DNA from: Streptomyces subrutilus
Lineage (GTDB): Bacteria; Actinomycetota; Actinomycetes; Streptomycetales; Streptomycetaceae
Assembly (NCBI RefSeq): GCF_008704535.1
Contig: NZ_CP023701.1
Span: 3,536,501-3,600,500, forward strand
DNA: 64,000 nt
Reading direction: 5' to 3'
Part shown: in pieces, positions 43,806 through 53,662 of the stretch
How the letters are laid out: each line of letters opens with the position of its first letter
How positions within the stretch are numbered: the stretch's first letter is position 1
Notes under the pieces: model-generated
Told to the model about the DNA's origin: nothing
The model's input: only the letters and a program-made list of their open reading frames with translations
Databases searched by the model: none
Translations under genes and position numbers: made by a program

Positions 43806-45029
43806 ATGGGTTTTGATCCGTGGGACGCCGCCTTCGTCGCCGATCCGTATCCGGCCTACCGGGAGGTGCGGGAGCAGGGCCGGGCGGTGTGGTTCGAGCC
43901 CACCGGGCAGTGGCTGGTGCCGCACTACGCCGATGTGAGCGCGCTGCTGCGGGACCGGCGGCTGGGGCGGACCTACCTGCACCGGTTCACGCACGAGGAG
44001 TTCGGCCGCGAGGCCCCGCCGCCGGAGCACGAGCCCTTCCACGTGCTCAACGGCAACGGGCTGCTGGACCTGGAGGACCCCGCGCACGCGCGGGTGCGCC
44101 GGCTGGTGGCGAAGGCCTTCACCCCGCGGACCGTGGAGCGGCTGGTGCCCGCCGTGCGGCGGCTGGCCGGGGAGCTGGTCGGGCGGTTGCTCGCGGACGG
44201 GGGCGGGGACCTGCTCACCGTCGTCGCCGAGCCGCTGCCGGTGGCGGTGATCGCGGAGCTGCTCGGCGTCCCGGAGGCGGACCGGGGGCTGCTGCGGCCC
44301 TGGTCCGCGGACATCTGCGGGATGTTCGAGCTGCGGCCCGACGAGGAGACGGCGCGGCGGGCGGTGCGGGCGAGCGAGGAGTTCGGCGCGTACCTGCGGG
44401 CCCTGATCGCGGAGCGGCGCGCCCGGCCCGGGGAGGACCTGGTCTCGGGGCTGATCGCGGCCCACGACGAGGACGGCCGGCTCAGCGAGCAGGAGATGAT
44501 CTCCACGTGCGTGCTGCTGCTGAACGCCGGGCACGAGGCGACGGTCAACACCACCGCCAACGGCTGGTGGACGCTGCTGCGCCACCCCGGGCAGTTGGCC
44601 GGGCTGCGGGAGCGCGCGCACCCCGGGGACGCGGCGTCCGGATGCCTGTCCACAGCTGTGGACGAACTGATGCGCTTCGACACTCCGCTGCAGATGTTCG
44701 AACGCTGGGTGCTCGACGACGTCCGGATCGGTGACACCGTCGTCCCCCGGGGCGCGGAGGTGGCGCTGCTCTTCGGGTCGGCCAACCGGGACCCCGCGCG
44801 CTTCGCCGACCCCGACGTCCTCGACCTCACCCGGGCCGACAACCCCCACCTGACCTTCGGTGCCGGGATCCACTACTGCCTGGGCGCCCCGCTGGCCCGG
44901 CGCGAGCTGGAGGCGTCCTTCGGGGCGCTGCTGGCCGAGGGGGTCCCGCCGCTGCGGCTGGCGAAGGAGCCGCAGTGGCGGGAGGGATACGTCATCCGGG
45001 GGCTGCGGGAACTGCTCGTCGAGTTCTAG
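43806..45029 (+). CDS. Cytochrome P450
   Basis: A 407-residue soluble P450. I-helix oxygen-activation motif NAGHEATVNT, K-helix DELMR (ExxR), and the haem-binding loop FGAGIHYCLGAPLAR with ligand Cys358 are intact. Substrate is unknown. No ferredoxin gene is adjacent. TACTGT (43794-43799) lies six bases before the ATG, so the mRNA is probably leaderless. It is convergent to the ABC exporter permease. Confidence 0.93.
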   Translation: MGFDPWDAAFVADPYPAYREVREQGRAVWFEPTGQWLVPHYADVSALLRDRRLGRTYLHRFTHEEFGREAPPPEHEPFHVLNGNGLLDLEDPAHARVRRLVAKAFTPRTVERLVPAVRRLAGELVGRLLADGGGDLLTVVAEPLPVAVIAELLGVPEADRGLLRPWSADICGMFELRPDEETARRAVRASEEFGAYLRALIAERRARPGEDLVSGLIAAHDEDGRLSEQEMISTCVLLLNAGHEATVNTTANGWWTLLRHPGQLAGLRERAHPGDAASGCLSTAVDELMRFDTPLQMFERWVLDDVRIGDTVVPRGAEVALLFGSANRDPARFADPDVLDLTRADNPHLTFGAGIHYCLGAPLARRELEASFGALLAEGVPPLRLAKEPQWREGYVIRGLRELLVEF

Positions 45030-45077
45030 GCCGTCCCCTTCGGACCGGGCCGTCTGCGCGAAGGAGCGCCGGGCCGC

Positions 45078-46661
45078 CTACACCACCAGGTCGCGGCGGC
45101 GCAGCGCGGCCAGCCCGGCCGCCGTGAGGGCCGCCGCCAGGGCGGTCAGGGCGAGCAGCGGGGCCCAGGCCGTCGCGGCTGCGGCGCCGGGCAGACGGGG
45201 CAGGTGGGCGAAGGGCGAGAGGTCGAGCACGGCGTCGGGCAGGTGCAGCGCCGGGCCGACCCAGCCCAGGGCGAGCGCGGCCCCGGCCACGGCCCAGGCG
45301 ACCGCCGTGTACCGCGGGGCCGCGCCGTGCAGCAGGACCGCGAGGCCGCCGATCGCCCACACCGCCGGAAGTTGGGCGAGCGCGGCGCCGACCGCCGGGC
45401 CGAGCGCGGCGGCCCGGCCCTGCCCGAGGCCCAGGCCGAGCCCGGCGGCGAGCAGGATCAGCGCCGGGCCGCCGAAGGCCGCGGCCAGGTGGCCGCCGGC
45501 CCAGCGCAGCCTGCCGACCGGGTGCGCGAGCAGCGGTTCGGCGCGCTGCCCCGTCTCCTCGGCGGCCAGGCGCAGGACGGCCGCGACGGCGTACAGGGCG
45601 GCGACCATGCCGAGCATCTGGGCCATGGTGGCCAGGAAGGCGTCGGTCAGCCCGCTCCGGTTGCCCATCCGCTCGATGAGCTCGCGCGTCCGGTCGTTGC
45701 CGCCGACCAGTTCGGTGGCGCCGGCGGCGACGGCGCCGAAGACCAGCCCGGCGGCGAGGAAGGCCAGGCTCCAGCCGACGAGGGCCGGGCGCTGGAGCCG
45801 TCGGGCCAGCGCCCCGGCCGAGCCGAGCCGGCCGTGTGCGGGGCCGGGGCGGGCCGGCAGGAGGCCCGTGCCGAGGTCGCGCCGGCCGGCCAGCGCGTAC
45901 GCGGCCGCCGCAAGCGCGGCGGTGGCCGTCGCGAACAGGGCCAGCACCCACCAGCGTTCGCCCGCGAAGGCCCGTACGTGCTCCAGCCAGCCCAGCGGCG
46001 AGAGCCAGGTCGGCAGGGACGCGCCGGCGGGGGCGCGGGCGTCGCCGACGGCGCGCAGTACGAAGGCCGCGCCGATCGCCGCCCCCGTGAGCCCCTTCGC
46101 GAGGCGCGCGCTCCCGGTGAGTTGCGCCGCGACGGCGGCGAGCGCCGCGCAGAGCGTGCCGGTGGCGCCGATGCCCAGCCCGAGGGCCGCCGCGCCGGCC
46201 GCGCCGTGCCCGGCGAGGCCGGCGGTCACCAGGGCCGCGGCCAGGCCGTTGGCGAGCAGGGCGGTCAGCAGCGCCGCGGTCAACGGGGCACGGCGGCCCA
46301 CCACGGCCGCCGACAGCATCTCCTGACGGCCCGTCTCCTCCTCTTCGCGGGTGTGGCGGACCACGATGACCAGGCTCATGATCCCGGCGAGCACCGCGGC
46401 GAAGACCCCGCCCTTCCATGCGGTCAGTGCGCCGACGGAGTCGCCGAAGACCGGTCCGTACAGGCCGCGCAGCGAGCCGCTGGCGTTGGTGGTGGCCAGC
46501 AGGGTGCCGCGCTCGGCGGGGGTCTGGTAGACCGATTCCAGCGAGGCGGGCAGGGCCAGCACCATCGACGCGACGACGAGGATCCAGACGGGCGCCAGCA
46601 CCCGGTCGCGCCGCAGGGCGAGCCGCACCAGGGCCGCGGTGCCGGCGAGCGGGGCGCTCAT
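45078..46661 (-). CDS. ABC exporter permease, 12 predicted TM helices
   Basis: A 527-residue membrane protein with about 12 hydrophobic helices in two sets of six, the layout of the fused permeases of TipA/AcrEF-like actinobacterial drug exporters (for example [20 protein letters not shown] in the first half and [20 protein letters not shown] in the second). It starts within the stop codon of the ATPase gene (ATGA). With the ATPase it probably exports a hydrophobic compound or antibiotic. The substrate is unknown. Confidence 0.85.
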   Translation of the reverse strand: MSAPLAGTAALVRLALRRDRVLAPVWILVVASMVLALPASLESVYQTPAERGTLLATTNASGSLRGLYGPVFGDSVGALTAWKGGVFAAVLAGIMSLVIVVRHTREEEETGRQEMLSAAVVGRRAPLTAALLTALLANGLAAALVTAGLAGHGAAGAAALGLGIGATGTLCAALAAVAAQLTGSARLAKGLTGAAIGAAFVLRAVGDARAPAGASLPTWLSPLGWLEHVRAFAGERWWVLALFATATAALAAAAYALAGRRDLGTGLLPARPGPAHGRLGSAGALARRLQRPALVGWSLAFLAAGLVFGAVAAGATELVGGNDRTRELIERMGNRSGLTDAFLATMAQMLGMVAALYAVAAVLRLAAEETGQRAEPLLAHPVGRLRWAGGHLAAAFGGPALILLAAGLGLGLGQGRAAALGPAVGAALAQLPAVWAIGGLAVLLHGAAPRYTAVAWAVAGAALALGWVGPALHLPDAVLDLSPFAHLPRLPGAAAATAWAPLLALTALAAALTAAGLAALRRRDLVV

Positions 46662-47551
46662 CGCGCACCCTCCTCGGCGTAGTGGCGCAGGAACAGCTCT
46701 TCGAGGGTGGGCGGGGTGGAGGTCAGCGACCGGACGCCGGACGCGGCGAGGGAGCGCAGGACGGCGTCCAGCTTGTCGGTGTCGACCCGGAGGCGGACGC
46801 CGGCGCCCCGGACCTCGACGTCGTGGACGCCGGGCAGGTGCGCGAGGCCGTCGGGCGGCCCGGCGAGTTCGGCGCTGATCGAGGTGCGGGTGAGGTGGCG
46901 CAGCTCGGCGAGGGTGCCGCTCTCCACGGTGCGGCCCCTGCGGACGATGCTGACCCGGTCGCAGAGGGCCTCGACCTCGCCGAGGATGTGCGAGCTGAGC
47001 AGGACGGTGCGCCCGCCGGCGCGGGCTTCGGTGACGCAGCCGCGGAAGACCTCCTCCATCAGCGGGTCGAGGCCGGAGGTGGGTTCGTCGAGGACGAGCA
47101 GGTCGGTGTCGGAGGCGAAGGCGGCGACGAGGGCGACCTTCTGCCGGTTGCCCTTGGAGTAGGTGCGGCCCTTCCCGGTCGGGTCGAGTTCGAAGCGCTC
47201 GACCAGTTCGGCCCGGCGCGCCGGGTCGAGTCCGCCGCGCAGCCGCCCGTAGAGGTCGATGACCTCGCCGCCGGAGAGGTTGGGCCACAGGGTGACGTCA
47301 CCGGGGACGTAGGCGACGCGGCGGTGCAGGGCCACGGCGTCGGACCAGGGGTCGCCGCCGAGGAGTTCGACGGTGCCCGAGTCGGCGCGCAGCAGGCCCA
47401 ACAGGATGCGCAGGGTGGTGGACTTGCCGGAGCCGTTGGGGCCGAGGAAGCCGTGGACCTCGCCGGTGGTGACCGCGAGGTCGAGTCCGTCCAGTGCGTG
47501 CGTGCGGCCGAATGCCTTGTGGAGTCCGGCGACACTGATGGCCTTGGTCAT
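46658..47551 (-). CDS. ABC transporter ATP-binding protein
   Basis: A 297-residue ATPase with Walker [10 protein letters not shown] (37-45), a signature variant YSKGNRQKV, Walker [14 protein letters not shown] and the C-terminal extension common to DrrA-like drug exporters. It energises the fused permease downstream. Directly divergent from the GbsR/MarR-type gene, with a palindrome between them, so it is probably repressed by that protein. Confidence 0.92.
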   Translation of the reverse strand: MTKAISVAGLHKAFGRTHALDGLDLAVTTGEVHGFLGPNGSGKSTTLRILLGLLRADSGTVELLGGDPWSDAVALHRRVAYVPGDVTLWPNLSGGEVIDLYGRLRGGLDPARRAELVERFELDPTGKGRTYSKGNRQKVALVAAFASDTDLLVLDEPTSGLDPLMEEVFRGCVTEARAGGRTVLLSSHILGEVEALCDRVSIVRRGRTVESGTLAELRHLTRTSISAELAGPPDGLAHLPGVHDVEVRGAGVRLRVDTDKLDAVLRSLAASGVRSLTSTPPTLEELFLRHYAEEGAR

Positions 47552-47571
47552 GCTTCTGAACGTACGCTACT

Positions 47572-47587
47572 TTCACAAACTTGTGAA
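47572..47587. promoter_or_regulatory. Palindromic operator between ABC exporter and its regulator
   Basis: TTCACAA-AC-TTGTGAA is a perfect 7+7 inverted repeat in the 63-bp gap between the divergent starts (47552-47614), placed to cover both promoters. Confidence 0.6.
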
Positions 47588-47614
47588 GCTCGGGAATAAC
47601 GTAAAGTCGGGAGG

Positions 47615-48124
47615 GTGGCGGACGACATGGCGGTACCGGCGGCGGTACGGGACGAGGAAGCGGTCTCCCGCTTCGTGGAGCGGTTCGCCGCGCAGCTGAA
47701 CGAGGCGGGGATGCAGCGGATGGCCGCGCGGGTCTTCGCGCAGCTGCTGGCCAGCGACGGCGGGGCGATGACCTCGGCGGAGCTGGGCGAGGCGTTGCGG
47801 ATCAGCCCGGCGGCGGTGTCGGGCGCGGTGGCGTACCTGACCCAGGTCAACATGGTCAGCCGCGAGCGGGAGCCGGGCTCGCGCCGCGACCGGTACGTGC
47901 TGCACAACGAGCTCTGGTACGAGACCTTCACCCGGCGGGACCAGATCCTGACCCTGTGGGAGAAGACCCTGCGCGACGGCGCGGCGGGCGTGGGCGCGGC
48001 CACCCCGGCCGGGGCCCGGATCGCCGAGACGGCGGCCTTCTTCGCGTTCATGCAGAGCGAGCTGGTGGGCATGATGGACCGCTGGCGGGCCCACAAGGTG
48101 ACGCTCGGCTTCGACGCGGACTGA
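47615..48124 (+). CDS. GbsR/MarR-type transcription regulator of the ABC exporter
   Basis: A 169-residue winged-helix protein: RVFAQLLASDGGAMTSAELG, EALRISPAAVSGAVAYLTQV (recognition helix) and MVSREREPGSRRDRYVLHNE (wing), fitting the GbsR-like branch of MarR regulators that are paired with divergent ABC exporter genes in actinobacteria. GTG start. Expected to repress the exporter until a ligand, possibly the exported compound, binds. Confidence 0.85.
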   Translation: MADDMAVPAAVRDEEAVSRFVERFAAQLNEAGMQRMAARVFAQLLASDGGAMTSAELGEALRISPAAVSGAVAYLTQVNMVSREREPGSRRDRYVLHNELWYETFTRRDQILTLWEKTLRDGAAGVGAATPAGARIAETAAFFAFMQSELVGMMDRWRAHKVTLGFDAD

Positions 48125-48301
48125 CCCCGCGCACCCCGGGCCGGGCCGGGCGCGCGCCCGGCCGGAACCCGCGCTGGCGACACGCAGGCGCTCGCCCCGG
48201 AGGCGACCCGCTGCGGTGGCGGGGTCCCGGGGCGCTGCCTAGCGTGGGCGGCGGACGCGCCGCACCCGCGCGGTGCCCGCCGCGAGAGAAGGTGCGAGCC
48301 C

Positions 48302-48994
48302 ATGGCCGCGAAGCCCGCCGTCGTTCTGGTCCACGGATTCTGGGGCGGCGCCGCCCACTGGGCCAAGGTCGTCCCCGAGCTGCGCCGCCGCGGCTTCGGC
48401 TCGCTCCACGCGGTCGAGAACCCGCTGACCTCGCTGGCGGACGACGCCGAGCGCACCCGCAGGATGGTCCGGCAGATCGGCGGGCCGGTGGTCCTCGTCG
48501 GCCACTCGTACGGCGGCGCGGTCATCACCGAGGCGGGGGACCTGCCGAACGTGACCGGGTTGGTGTACGTCGCCGCGTTCGCCCCGGACGCGGGCGAGAG
48601 CCCGGGGCAGATCAGCCAGGAGCAGCCGCCGGCGGCGTTCGAGAACCTCGCCCCGGACTCCGACGGCTACCTGTGGGTCAAGCAGGACAAGTACCACGAG
48701 AGCTTCGCGCAGGACCTGCCGGAGGAAGAGGCGTTCGTCATGGCCGTGACGCAGAAGGCGCCGCTCGCCTCGACCTTCGGCGACACCGTCACCGCGCCCG
48801 CCTGGCGGGTCAAGCCGTCCTGGTACCAGGTGTCCACCGGGGACCGGATGATCCACCCGGACAACGAACGGCGGATGGCCGCCCGGATGGACGCGCGGAA
48901 GGTCATCGAGCTCGACGCCTCCCACGCCTCCCTGGCCTCGCAGCCGGTCGCGGTCACCGACCTCATCGAGGAAGCCGCCACGGCCTCCGCGTAG
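48302..48994 (+). CDS. Alpha/beta hydrolase (esterase-like)
   Basis: A 230-residue hydrolase with HGFWGGAAHW, nucleophile Ser69 in GHSYGG and a late catalytic His in DASHASLASQP. This matches the small alpha/beta hydrolases of the EstC/methylesterase-like group. GGTGCGAGCCC separates a GAGAGAAGG ribosome site from the ATG. Substrate unknown; gene stands alone between the GbsR-type regulator and the diacylglycerol-kinase-like gene. Confidence 0.87.
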   Translation: MAAKPAVVLVHGFWGGAAHWAKVVPELRRRGFGSLHAVENPLTSLADDAERTRRMVRQIGGPVVLVGHSYGGAVITEAGDLPNVTGLVYVAAFAPDAGESPGQISQEQPPAAFENLAPDSDGYLWVKQDKYHESFAQDLPEEEAFVMAVTQKAPLASTFGDTVTAPAWRVKPSWYQVSTGDRMIHPDNERRMAARMDARKVIELDASHASLASQPVAVTDLIEEAATASA

Positions 48995-49057
48995 CCCCGG
49001 CGCAGCCGTGTGAGGGCGCCGGGAGACCGGGCGCGGCCCCGCACGGCTCCCCCTCCC

Positions 49058-49975
49058 TCAGCGCGGTGTCGTGAGCGCCCACGCCGCCGGGTGCAGGGTC
49101 CACGTGCGGCGCCGCACCGGGCCCCCCATCGCCGCGTCGGCCCGGTAGCGGAAGTCCGCGCCCGACACGGTCACCGTCTTGGCCCGGGCCCGCACCACCG
49201 CGCCCGCCCGCTCCGCTTCGCCGCCGGCGCCCGGGGCGGCCCCGGTCACGGCCGCCCGGACCACCACCTCCGCGAGCCCGCCGTCGTCCCGCGTGGACAC
49301 CGCGACCTCCTCGACGGGCCGGTCCACGTCGGCCAGCACCACCCCGTCCGCCTCCACCCGCAGCCGGCGCGGGACCGTACCGCCGCCGCCCGCCGGGCGC
49401 ACCAGCGTCCGCACCAGCGAGCGGTACGCGCTCCACACCGACGGCCCGGCCCCGGACGGGCCGCCCGGCGCCCGCGGCGTCCGCGAACCGCCCGGGCCGC
49501 CGCCCGTCCGCAGCGGCCCGATGCGCACGGCGCCCAGCACCACCCCGTCGCTGTCGTCGACGAGCAGGTCGCACATGCGCACCGCCCCGTCGAGCACCGC
49601 CCGCGCGGCCGTCACCGCCGACAGCGGCACGCCGAGCGACCCGGCCAGCCCCAGGGAGCCGGCCGCGCCCACCGGGATCAGCGAAACGGCACCTCCGGCC
49701 AGCCCCCGCTCCCGGTGCAGCAGCCCGACGGCCCGGACCAGGGCGCGGTCGTCCCCGACGATCACCGGCTGCCGATGACCCCGGCGGGCGAGCGCCCGCG
49801 CAAATTCCTCCTGCGAATCCGGAAGGCAGATTTTCGCCGCCGCTCCCGCTGACAACACATCTTTCGCGATCCGCACGGACTCGCCGTCAAGACGGCGGGC
49901 GACCGGGTCGACGAGCACGAGCAGGCCGCCTACCGGCGCGCCCGCGTGGCTCATGGTGGGCTCTGGAGCCGACAC
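49058..49975 (-). CDS. Diacylglycerol-kinase-fold protein without catalytic motifs
   Basis: A 305-residue protein whose order of secondary structure follows the lipid-kinase family (LLVLVDPVARRLDGESVRIA; PVIVGDDRALVRAVGLLHRE; VSLIPVGAAGSLGLAGSLGV; AVLDGAVRMCDLLVDDSDGV). The two catalytic motifs are not conserved: GGDGT is replaced by VGDDRA (about 73-78) and GTGNDFA by GAAGSLG (103-109). Activity as a lipid kinase is unlikely. GTG at 49975 was chosen for AGGAAGGA five bases upstream; an ATG at 49954 is an alternative. Divergent from purA. Confidence 0.7.
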   Translation of the reverse strand: MSAPEPTMSHAGAPVGGLLVLVDPVARRLDGESVRIAKDVLSAGAAAKICLPDSQEEFARALARRGHRQPVIVGDDRALVRAVGLLHRERGLAGGAVSLIPVGAAGSLGLAGSLGVPLSAVTAARAVLDGAVRMCDLLVDDSDGVVLGAVRIGPLRTGGGPGGSRTPRAPGGPSGAGPSVWSAYRSLVRTLVRPAGGGGTVPRRLRVEADGVVLADVDRPVEEVAVSTRDDGGLAEVVVRAAVTGAAPGAGGEAERAGAVVRARAKTVTVSGADFRYRADAAMGGPVRRRTWTLHPAAWALTTPR

Positions 49976-49991
49976 CTCGGTCCTTCCTCGG

Positions 49992-50037
49992 GTAGCATCT
50001 TTGTGCAAGAGGCCCTTGCGCTATTGCGCCAGGGCCT
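49992..50037 (+). promoter_or_regulatory. purA promoter and 5'-end hairpin
   Basis: A -10-like TAGCAT (49993-49998) is followed by a 12-bp stem with one mismatch (50010-50021 with 50026-50037) and a TATT loop. The hairpin would form at the very start of the purA leader, which then runs about 100 bases to the GTG. It may stabilise the mRNA or act as an attenuator. Confidence 0.45.
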
Positions 50038-50138
50038 TCGTCTATTCCGGGGCACCGGTCCGACGGCTCAGCCTGCGGTGTACATCGTCGTACGCCCCCT
50101 GACCTTGGACATGCCCCATCCGGAAGAGGTGTACGCCT

Positions 50139-51422
50139 GTGCCCGCTCTTGTGCTGCTCGGAGCTCAGTGGGGTGACGAGGGCAAGGGAAAGGCCACCGA
50201 CCTGCTCGGTGGTTCCGTCGACTATGTAGTGCGCTACCAGGGTGGCAACAACGCCGGCCACACCGTCGTCGTAGGCGACCAGAAGTACGCGCTGCACCTT
50301 CTCCCTTCCGGCATCCTCTCCCCCGGATGCACCCCGGTCATCGGCAACGGCGTCGTCGTCGACCCGGCCGTCCTGCTCTCCGAGCTGCGCGGCCTCAACG
50401 AGCGCGGGATCGACACCTCCAAGCTGCTCATCAGCGGTAACGCGCACCTGATCACGCCGTACAACGTCACCCTCGACAAGGTCGGCGAGCGCTTCCTCGG
50501 CAAGCGCAAGATCGGTACCACCGGCCGCGGCATCGGCCCGACGTACGCGGACAAGATCAACCGCGTCGGCATCCGCGTCCAGGACCTCTACGACGAGTCG
50601 ATCCTCACCCAGAAGGTCGAAGCGGCGCTGGAGGGCAAGAACCAGCTCCTCGCCAAGCTGTACAACCGCCGCGCCATCGAGGCCGGCGCCATCGTCGAGG
50701 AGATGCTCCAGTACGCGGAGCAGATCAAGGGCTACGTCGCCGACACCACCCTGATCCTCAACAACGCGCTGGACGAGGACAAGGTCGTGCTCTTCGAGGG
50801 CGGCCAGGGCACCCTGCTCGACGTCGACCACGGCACGTACCCCTTCGTCACCTCCTCGAACCCGACCGCGGGCGGCGCCTGCACCGGTACCGGTGTCGGC
50901 CCGACGAAGATCAGCCGCGTCATCGGCATCCTGAAGGCCTACACCACGCGCGTCGGCGCGGGCCCGTTCCCGACCGAGCTGTTCGACGAGGACGGCGAGG
51001 CCCTGCGCCGCATCGGCGGCGAGCGCGGCGTGACCACCGGCCGCGACCGCCGCTGCGGCTGGTTCGACGCGCCGATCGCGCGCTACGCGACCCGCGTGAA
51101 CGGCCTCACCGACTTCTTCCTCACCAAGCTGGACGTGCTGACCGGCTGGGAGCAGATCCCGGTCTGCGTCGCGTACGAGATCGACGGCAAGCGCGTCGAG
51201 GAGCTCCCCTACTCGCAGACCGACTTCCACCACGCGAAGCCGATCTACGAGAACCTCCCCGGCTGGTCCGAGGACATCACCAAGGCCAAGACCTTCGCGG
51301 ACCTCCCGAAGAACGCCCAGGCGTACGTCAAGGCGCTGGAGGAGATGTCGGGCGCCCCGATCTCCGCGATCGGCGTCGGCCCCGGCCGCACCGAGACGAT
51401 CGAGATCAACTCGTTCCTCTAG
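50139..51422 (+). CDS. purA: Adenylosuccinate synthetase
   Basis: A 427-residue GTP-dependent enzyme joining IMP and aspartate on the way to [13 protein letters not shown] (about 12-21), [27 protein letters not shown] [19 protein letters not shown] and [17 protein letters not shown] are hallmark motifs. GTG start preceded by AGAGGTG. Length and motifs match the family completely. Confidence 0.97.
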   Translation: MPALVLLGAQWGDEGKGKATDLLGGSVDYVVRYQGGNNAGHTVVVGDQKYALHLLPSGILSPGCTPVIGNGVVVDPAVLLSELRGLNERGIDTSKLLISGNAHLITPYNVTLDKVGERFLGKRKIGTTGRGIGPTYADKINRVGIRVQDLYDESILTQKVEAALEGKNQLLAKLYNRRAIEAGAIVEEMLQYAEQIKGYVADTTLILNNALDEDKVVLFEGGQGTLLDVDHGTYPFVTSSNPTAGGACTGTGVGPTKISRVIGILKAYTTRVGAGPFPTELFDEDGEALRRIGGERGVTTGRDRRCGWFDAPIARYATRVNGLTDFFLTKLDVLTGWEQIPVCVAYEIDGKRVEELPYSQTDFHHAKPIYENLPGWSEDITKAKTFADLPKNAQAYVKALEEMSGAPISAIGVGPGRTETIEINSFL

Positions 51423-51446
51423 GCCGCCGCCGGCCCCCGCATGCCC

Positions 51447-51480
51447 GGAGGGGCGGCACGCTCGCGCGTGCCGCCCCTCC
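51447..51480 (+). terminator. purA terminator
   Basis: A 15-bp perfect stem (51447-51461 with 51466-51480) and TCGC loop lie 25 bp after the stop. Confidence 0.8.
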
Positions 51481-51526
51481 GGCGACTGCCCGGCGGTCCC
51501 CTGGTGGAACGGAGGGACCGGCGCCC

Positions 51527-51552
51527 GCCGGACCGCCGGTCGGCGGTCCGGC
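51527..51552. terminator. Second hairpin between purA and the secreted protein gene
   Basis: A 12-bp palindrome (51527-51538 with 51541-51552) separates the convergent genes and would terminate the minus-strand gene. Confidence 0.6.
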
Positions 51553-51563
51553 GAATCCGTGGA

Positions 51564-53261
51564 TCAGTTGGTCTCGTAGTAGCCGAAGACGTCGACGATC
51601 AGGTCGGTGGTCGCCCACTCTTCCCAGCTCTGGTTGAAGAAGTCGACGATGCCGTTCTGCCCGGCGCTCGCCTGGACCAGGTTCGGGACGGTCTTGCCCT
51701 TCGTCCAGTTCAGGGTGGAGGAGCCGGGGGCGTCCGGCGGATTGACGGTTCCCCTCTCGTAGTCCTCGTACGAGTTCGGGTCCGGCGCGACCGCGAGGTA
51801 GCCGGTGTTGGCGGTGTTGGTGGCCGTGGCGTTCAGTACGAAGCCCGAGATGCCGTCCTCCGACGGGTCCGGGGAGAACACCACGGGCTGGTAGTAGCCG
51901 CCCGGGATCGCCCCGCTCGGACGGTCACGGGTGTCCAGCCGGCGGAACGGCGAGACGGGCACGAACGAACCCGTGCTGGCCGGGCTGTAGTAGCCGACCA
52001 CGTCCACGATGACGTCGACCCCGCCCCAGGCGCCGTTGCGGACCCCGATCTTGCCGTCGGAACCGACCGGCACGATGACCGAGTTGGCGATGGTCTGGCC
52101 CGCGGTGAAGTTCAGGCTGGAGGTGTCCGGCGCCGCCTGGCCGCTCGGGAACACGGTCAGGTGGCCGTACTGCTTCGGGTTGGTGACCGTCACGTTCAGC
52201 GCCACGGCCTTGATGCCGGCGGGCACCCCGCGCAGGTTGCTGATCTTGGTGCTGAAGGTCCCCTGGCCGGCGAGCTGGCCCCGGGAGGTGCCGAGTCCCT
52301 CACGGGTGTCGACGAAGCGCACCGGCGTCATCGGGGTGTAGCCGCTGGCCGCCGACTTCGTGAAGTAACCGGTGACGTCGGCGATCAGGTCGATGGAGCT
52401 GCCGCCCCAGCTGCTGTTGGCCAGGTCGACGTAGCCGTTCTTGCCGACCGGCACGATGACCTGGTTCGGGACGGTCTGACCCGCCTCGTAGTTGACGTTC
52501 GAGGTCGTCGGCCGCTCACCGAAGTCGGGGAAGACGGTGACGAACCCGGAGTTCGTGGGGTTGGTGACGGTCACGTTGAGGACGACCGCGGTGACGCCCG
52601 CGGGAATGCCCCCGTTGCCGCCGACCTTGAGCCCGACGGTGCCGGACGGGCCCACCTTGCCGGCCTTGGCCCCGGTCCCGTTGCGGGTGTCGAGGATGCG
52701 GGTGGGCGTGTACGGGGTGAAGTCCGAGCCGGCGGTCCCGTACGGGAGCTCGTTGACGACCTGCACCCCGTTGGCCGGGTCCGACACCGTGACCTTGATG
52801 TTGTACTGGCCGAGCTCCGCGTAGGTGTGCGTGTAGTGCAGGGCCCCGGCGCCGTACGCGTCCCGCTGGTCCCGCGTCCCGTCGCCCCATTCGACGGTGA
52901 CGATGAGCGAGGCGTCCTCGCTGATCAGGTCGGTGACGAACTCCAGCCCGTGGGCCGTGGTGCTGGTCGCGGCGAGCACCATGTTCAGATTCGGGTTGCC
53001 CGCGGCGGCCCCCGCCGCGCGCGGCGCGGCGGCGCCCTTGTTCTTGGCGGCCGGCAGGGCCGAGCGGACCGACTTCTCCGCGGGGCTCTTGTAGGTCTTG
53101 AAGTTCGCCGCCGCGGCCTTGGTGAGCTGGGCGTCGGGCGCCGCCACCGGCGGCGCGACGGGCTCGGCCGCGTGGGCCGCGCCCGGGATGAAACCAACGC
53201 TGGCCGCTATGACGGCGACAGCGGACATTACGAGACGGCGACTGCGCACCGGCCCCCCCAT
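51564..53261 (-). CDS. Secreted protein with PKD domain and three tandem beta repeats
   Basis: A 565-residue exported protein. A signal peptide (RSRRLVMSAVAVIAASVGFI, cleavage near AHA-AEP, about residue 31) is followed by a PKD domain (about 95-165: VEWGDGTRDQ, HTYAELGQYNIKVTV) and three homologous blocks of about 125 residues. Each block starts with a (I/F/L)(L/V)DTR motif, has NVTVTNP in the middle, then a VPVG- or ASAGxNG-type stretch and a DxIxDVxGYF-like end. Such repeats are known in actinobacterial surface proteins and presumably bind carbohydrate or protein, but the function is unknown. Confidence 0.85.
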   Translation of the reverse strand: MGGPVRSRRLVMSAVAVIAASVGFIPGAAHAAEPVAPPVAAPDAQLTKAAAANFKTYKSPAEKSVRSALPAAKNKGAAAPRAAGAAAGNPNLNMVLAATSTTAHGLEFVTDLISEDASLIVTVEWGDGTRDQRDAYGAGALHYTHTYAELGQYNIKVTVSDPANGVQVVNELPYGTAGSDFTPYTPTRILDTRNGTGAKAGKVGPSGTVGLKVGGNGGIPAGVTAVVLNVTVTNPTNSGFVTVFPDFGERPTTSNVNYEAGQTVPNQVIVPVGKNGYVDLANSSWGGSSIDLIADVTGYFTKSAASGYTPMTPVRFVDTREGLGTSRGQLAGQGTFSTKISNLRGVPAGIKAVALNVTVTNPKQYGHLTVFPSGQAAPDTSSLNFTAGQTIANSVIVPVGSDGKIGVRNGAWGGVDVIVDVVGYYSPASTGSFVPVSPFRRLDTRDRPSGAIPGGYYQPVVFSPDPSEDGISGFVLNATATNTANTGYLAVAPDPNSYEDYERGTVNPPDAPGSSTLNWTKGKTVPNLVQASAGQNGIVDFFNQSWEEWATTDLIVDVFGYYETN

Positions 53262-53446
53262 TTTTGTTTTTGAACGCGATCAGGAACGATCGCGAGCCCA
53301 GAGTACATAGGCCTGGCGGGGACACGTACAGGGATATCCGGGGTGTCACGGCGCGGCTCGTGACTCCGACTCCCCTGCTGCCGAGGTCGCGAGGCCGAAA
53401 CCGGGGCGGGCCGTACGAAACGGCGCCCGGCCCGTACCGACCGCCC

Positions 53447-53662
53447 CTACGGACGCGCCGCCCACCCGGTGAACCCCGCCCAGGCCTCCCCGGCCAGGCG
53501 GAGCGTGGGCCCGGGGTTCTTGGAATCCCGCACGTGCACCGTGTGACCGCAGCCGGCGCCACCGCCGCTCCACTGCCGCCCGTCGAGGGCGACCTCGACG
53601 CAAGCACCACCGCTGTCGTTGCTGTAGCTCGATTTGAACCACAGCAGGGGGTTGGTGCTCAT
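53447..53662 (-). CDS. DUF397 family protein
   Basis: A 71-residue protein with WFKSSYSNDSGGACVEVALD and VHVRDSKNPGPTLRLAGEAW, the standard DUF397 signature. DUF397 proteins associate with XRE regulators in Streptomyces development (as in the WhiJ system). It starts within the stop of the XRE gene (ATGA), so it is translated with it. Confidence 0.92.
   Translation of the reverse strand: MSTNPLLWFKSSYSNDSGGACVEVALDGRQWSGGGAGCGHTVHVRDSKNPGPTLRLAGEAWAGFTGWAARP

Noticed and set aside
43806..47551. P450, ABC exporter and two-component genes as a biosynthetic gene cluster
   Set aside because: No core biosynthetic enzyme (PKS, NRPS, terpene synthase, RiPP precursor) is present; the genes are in separate, convergent units.
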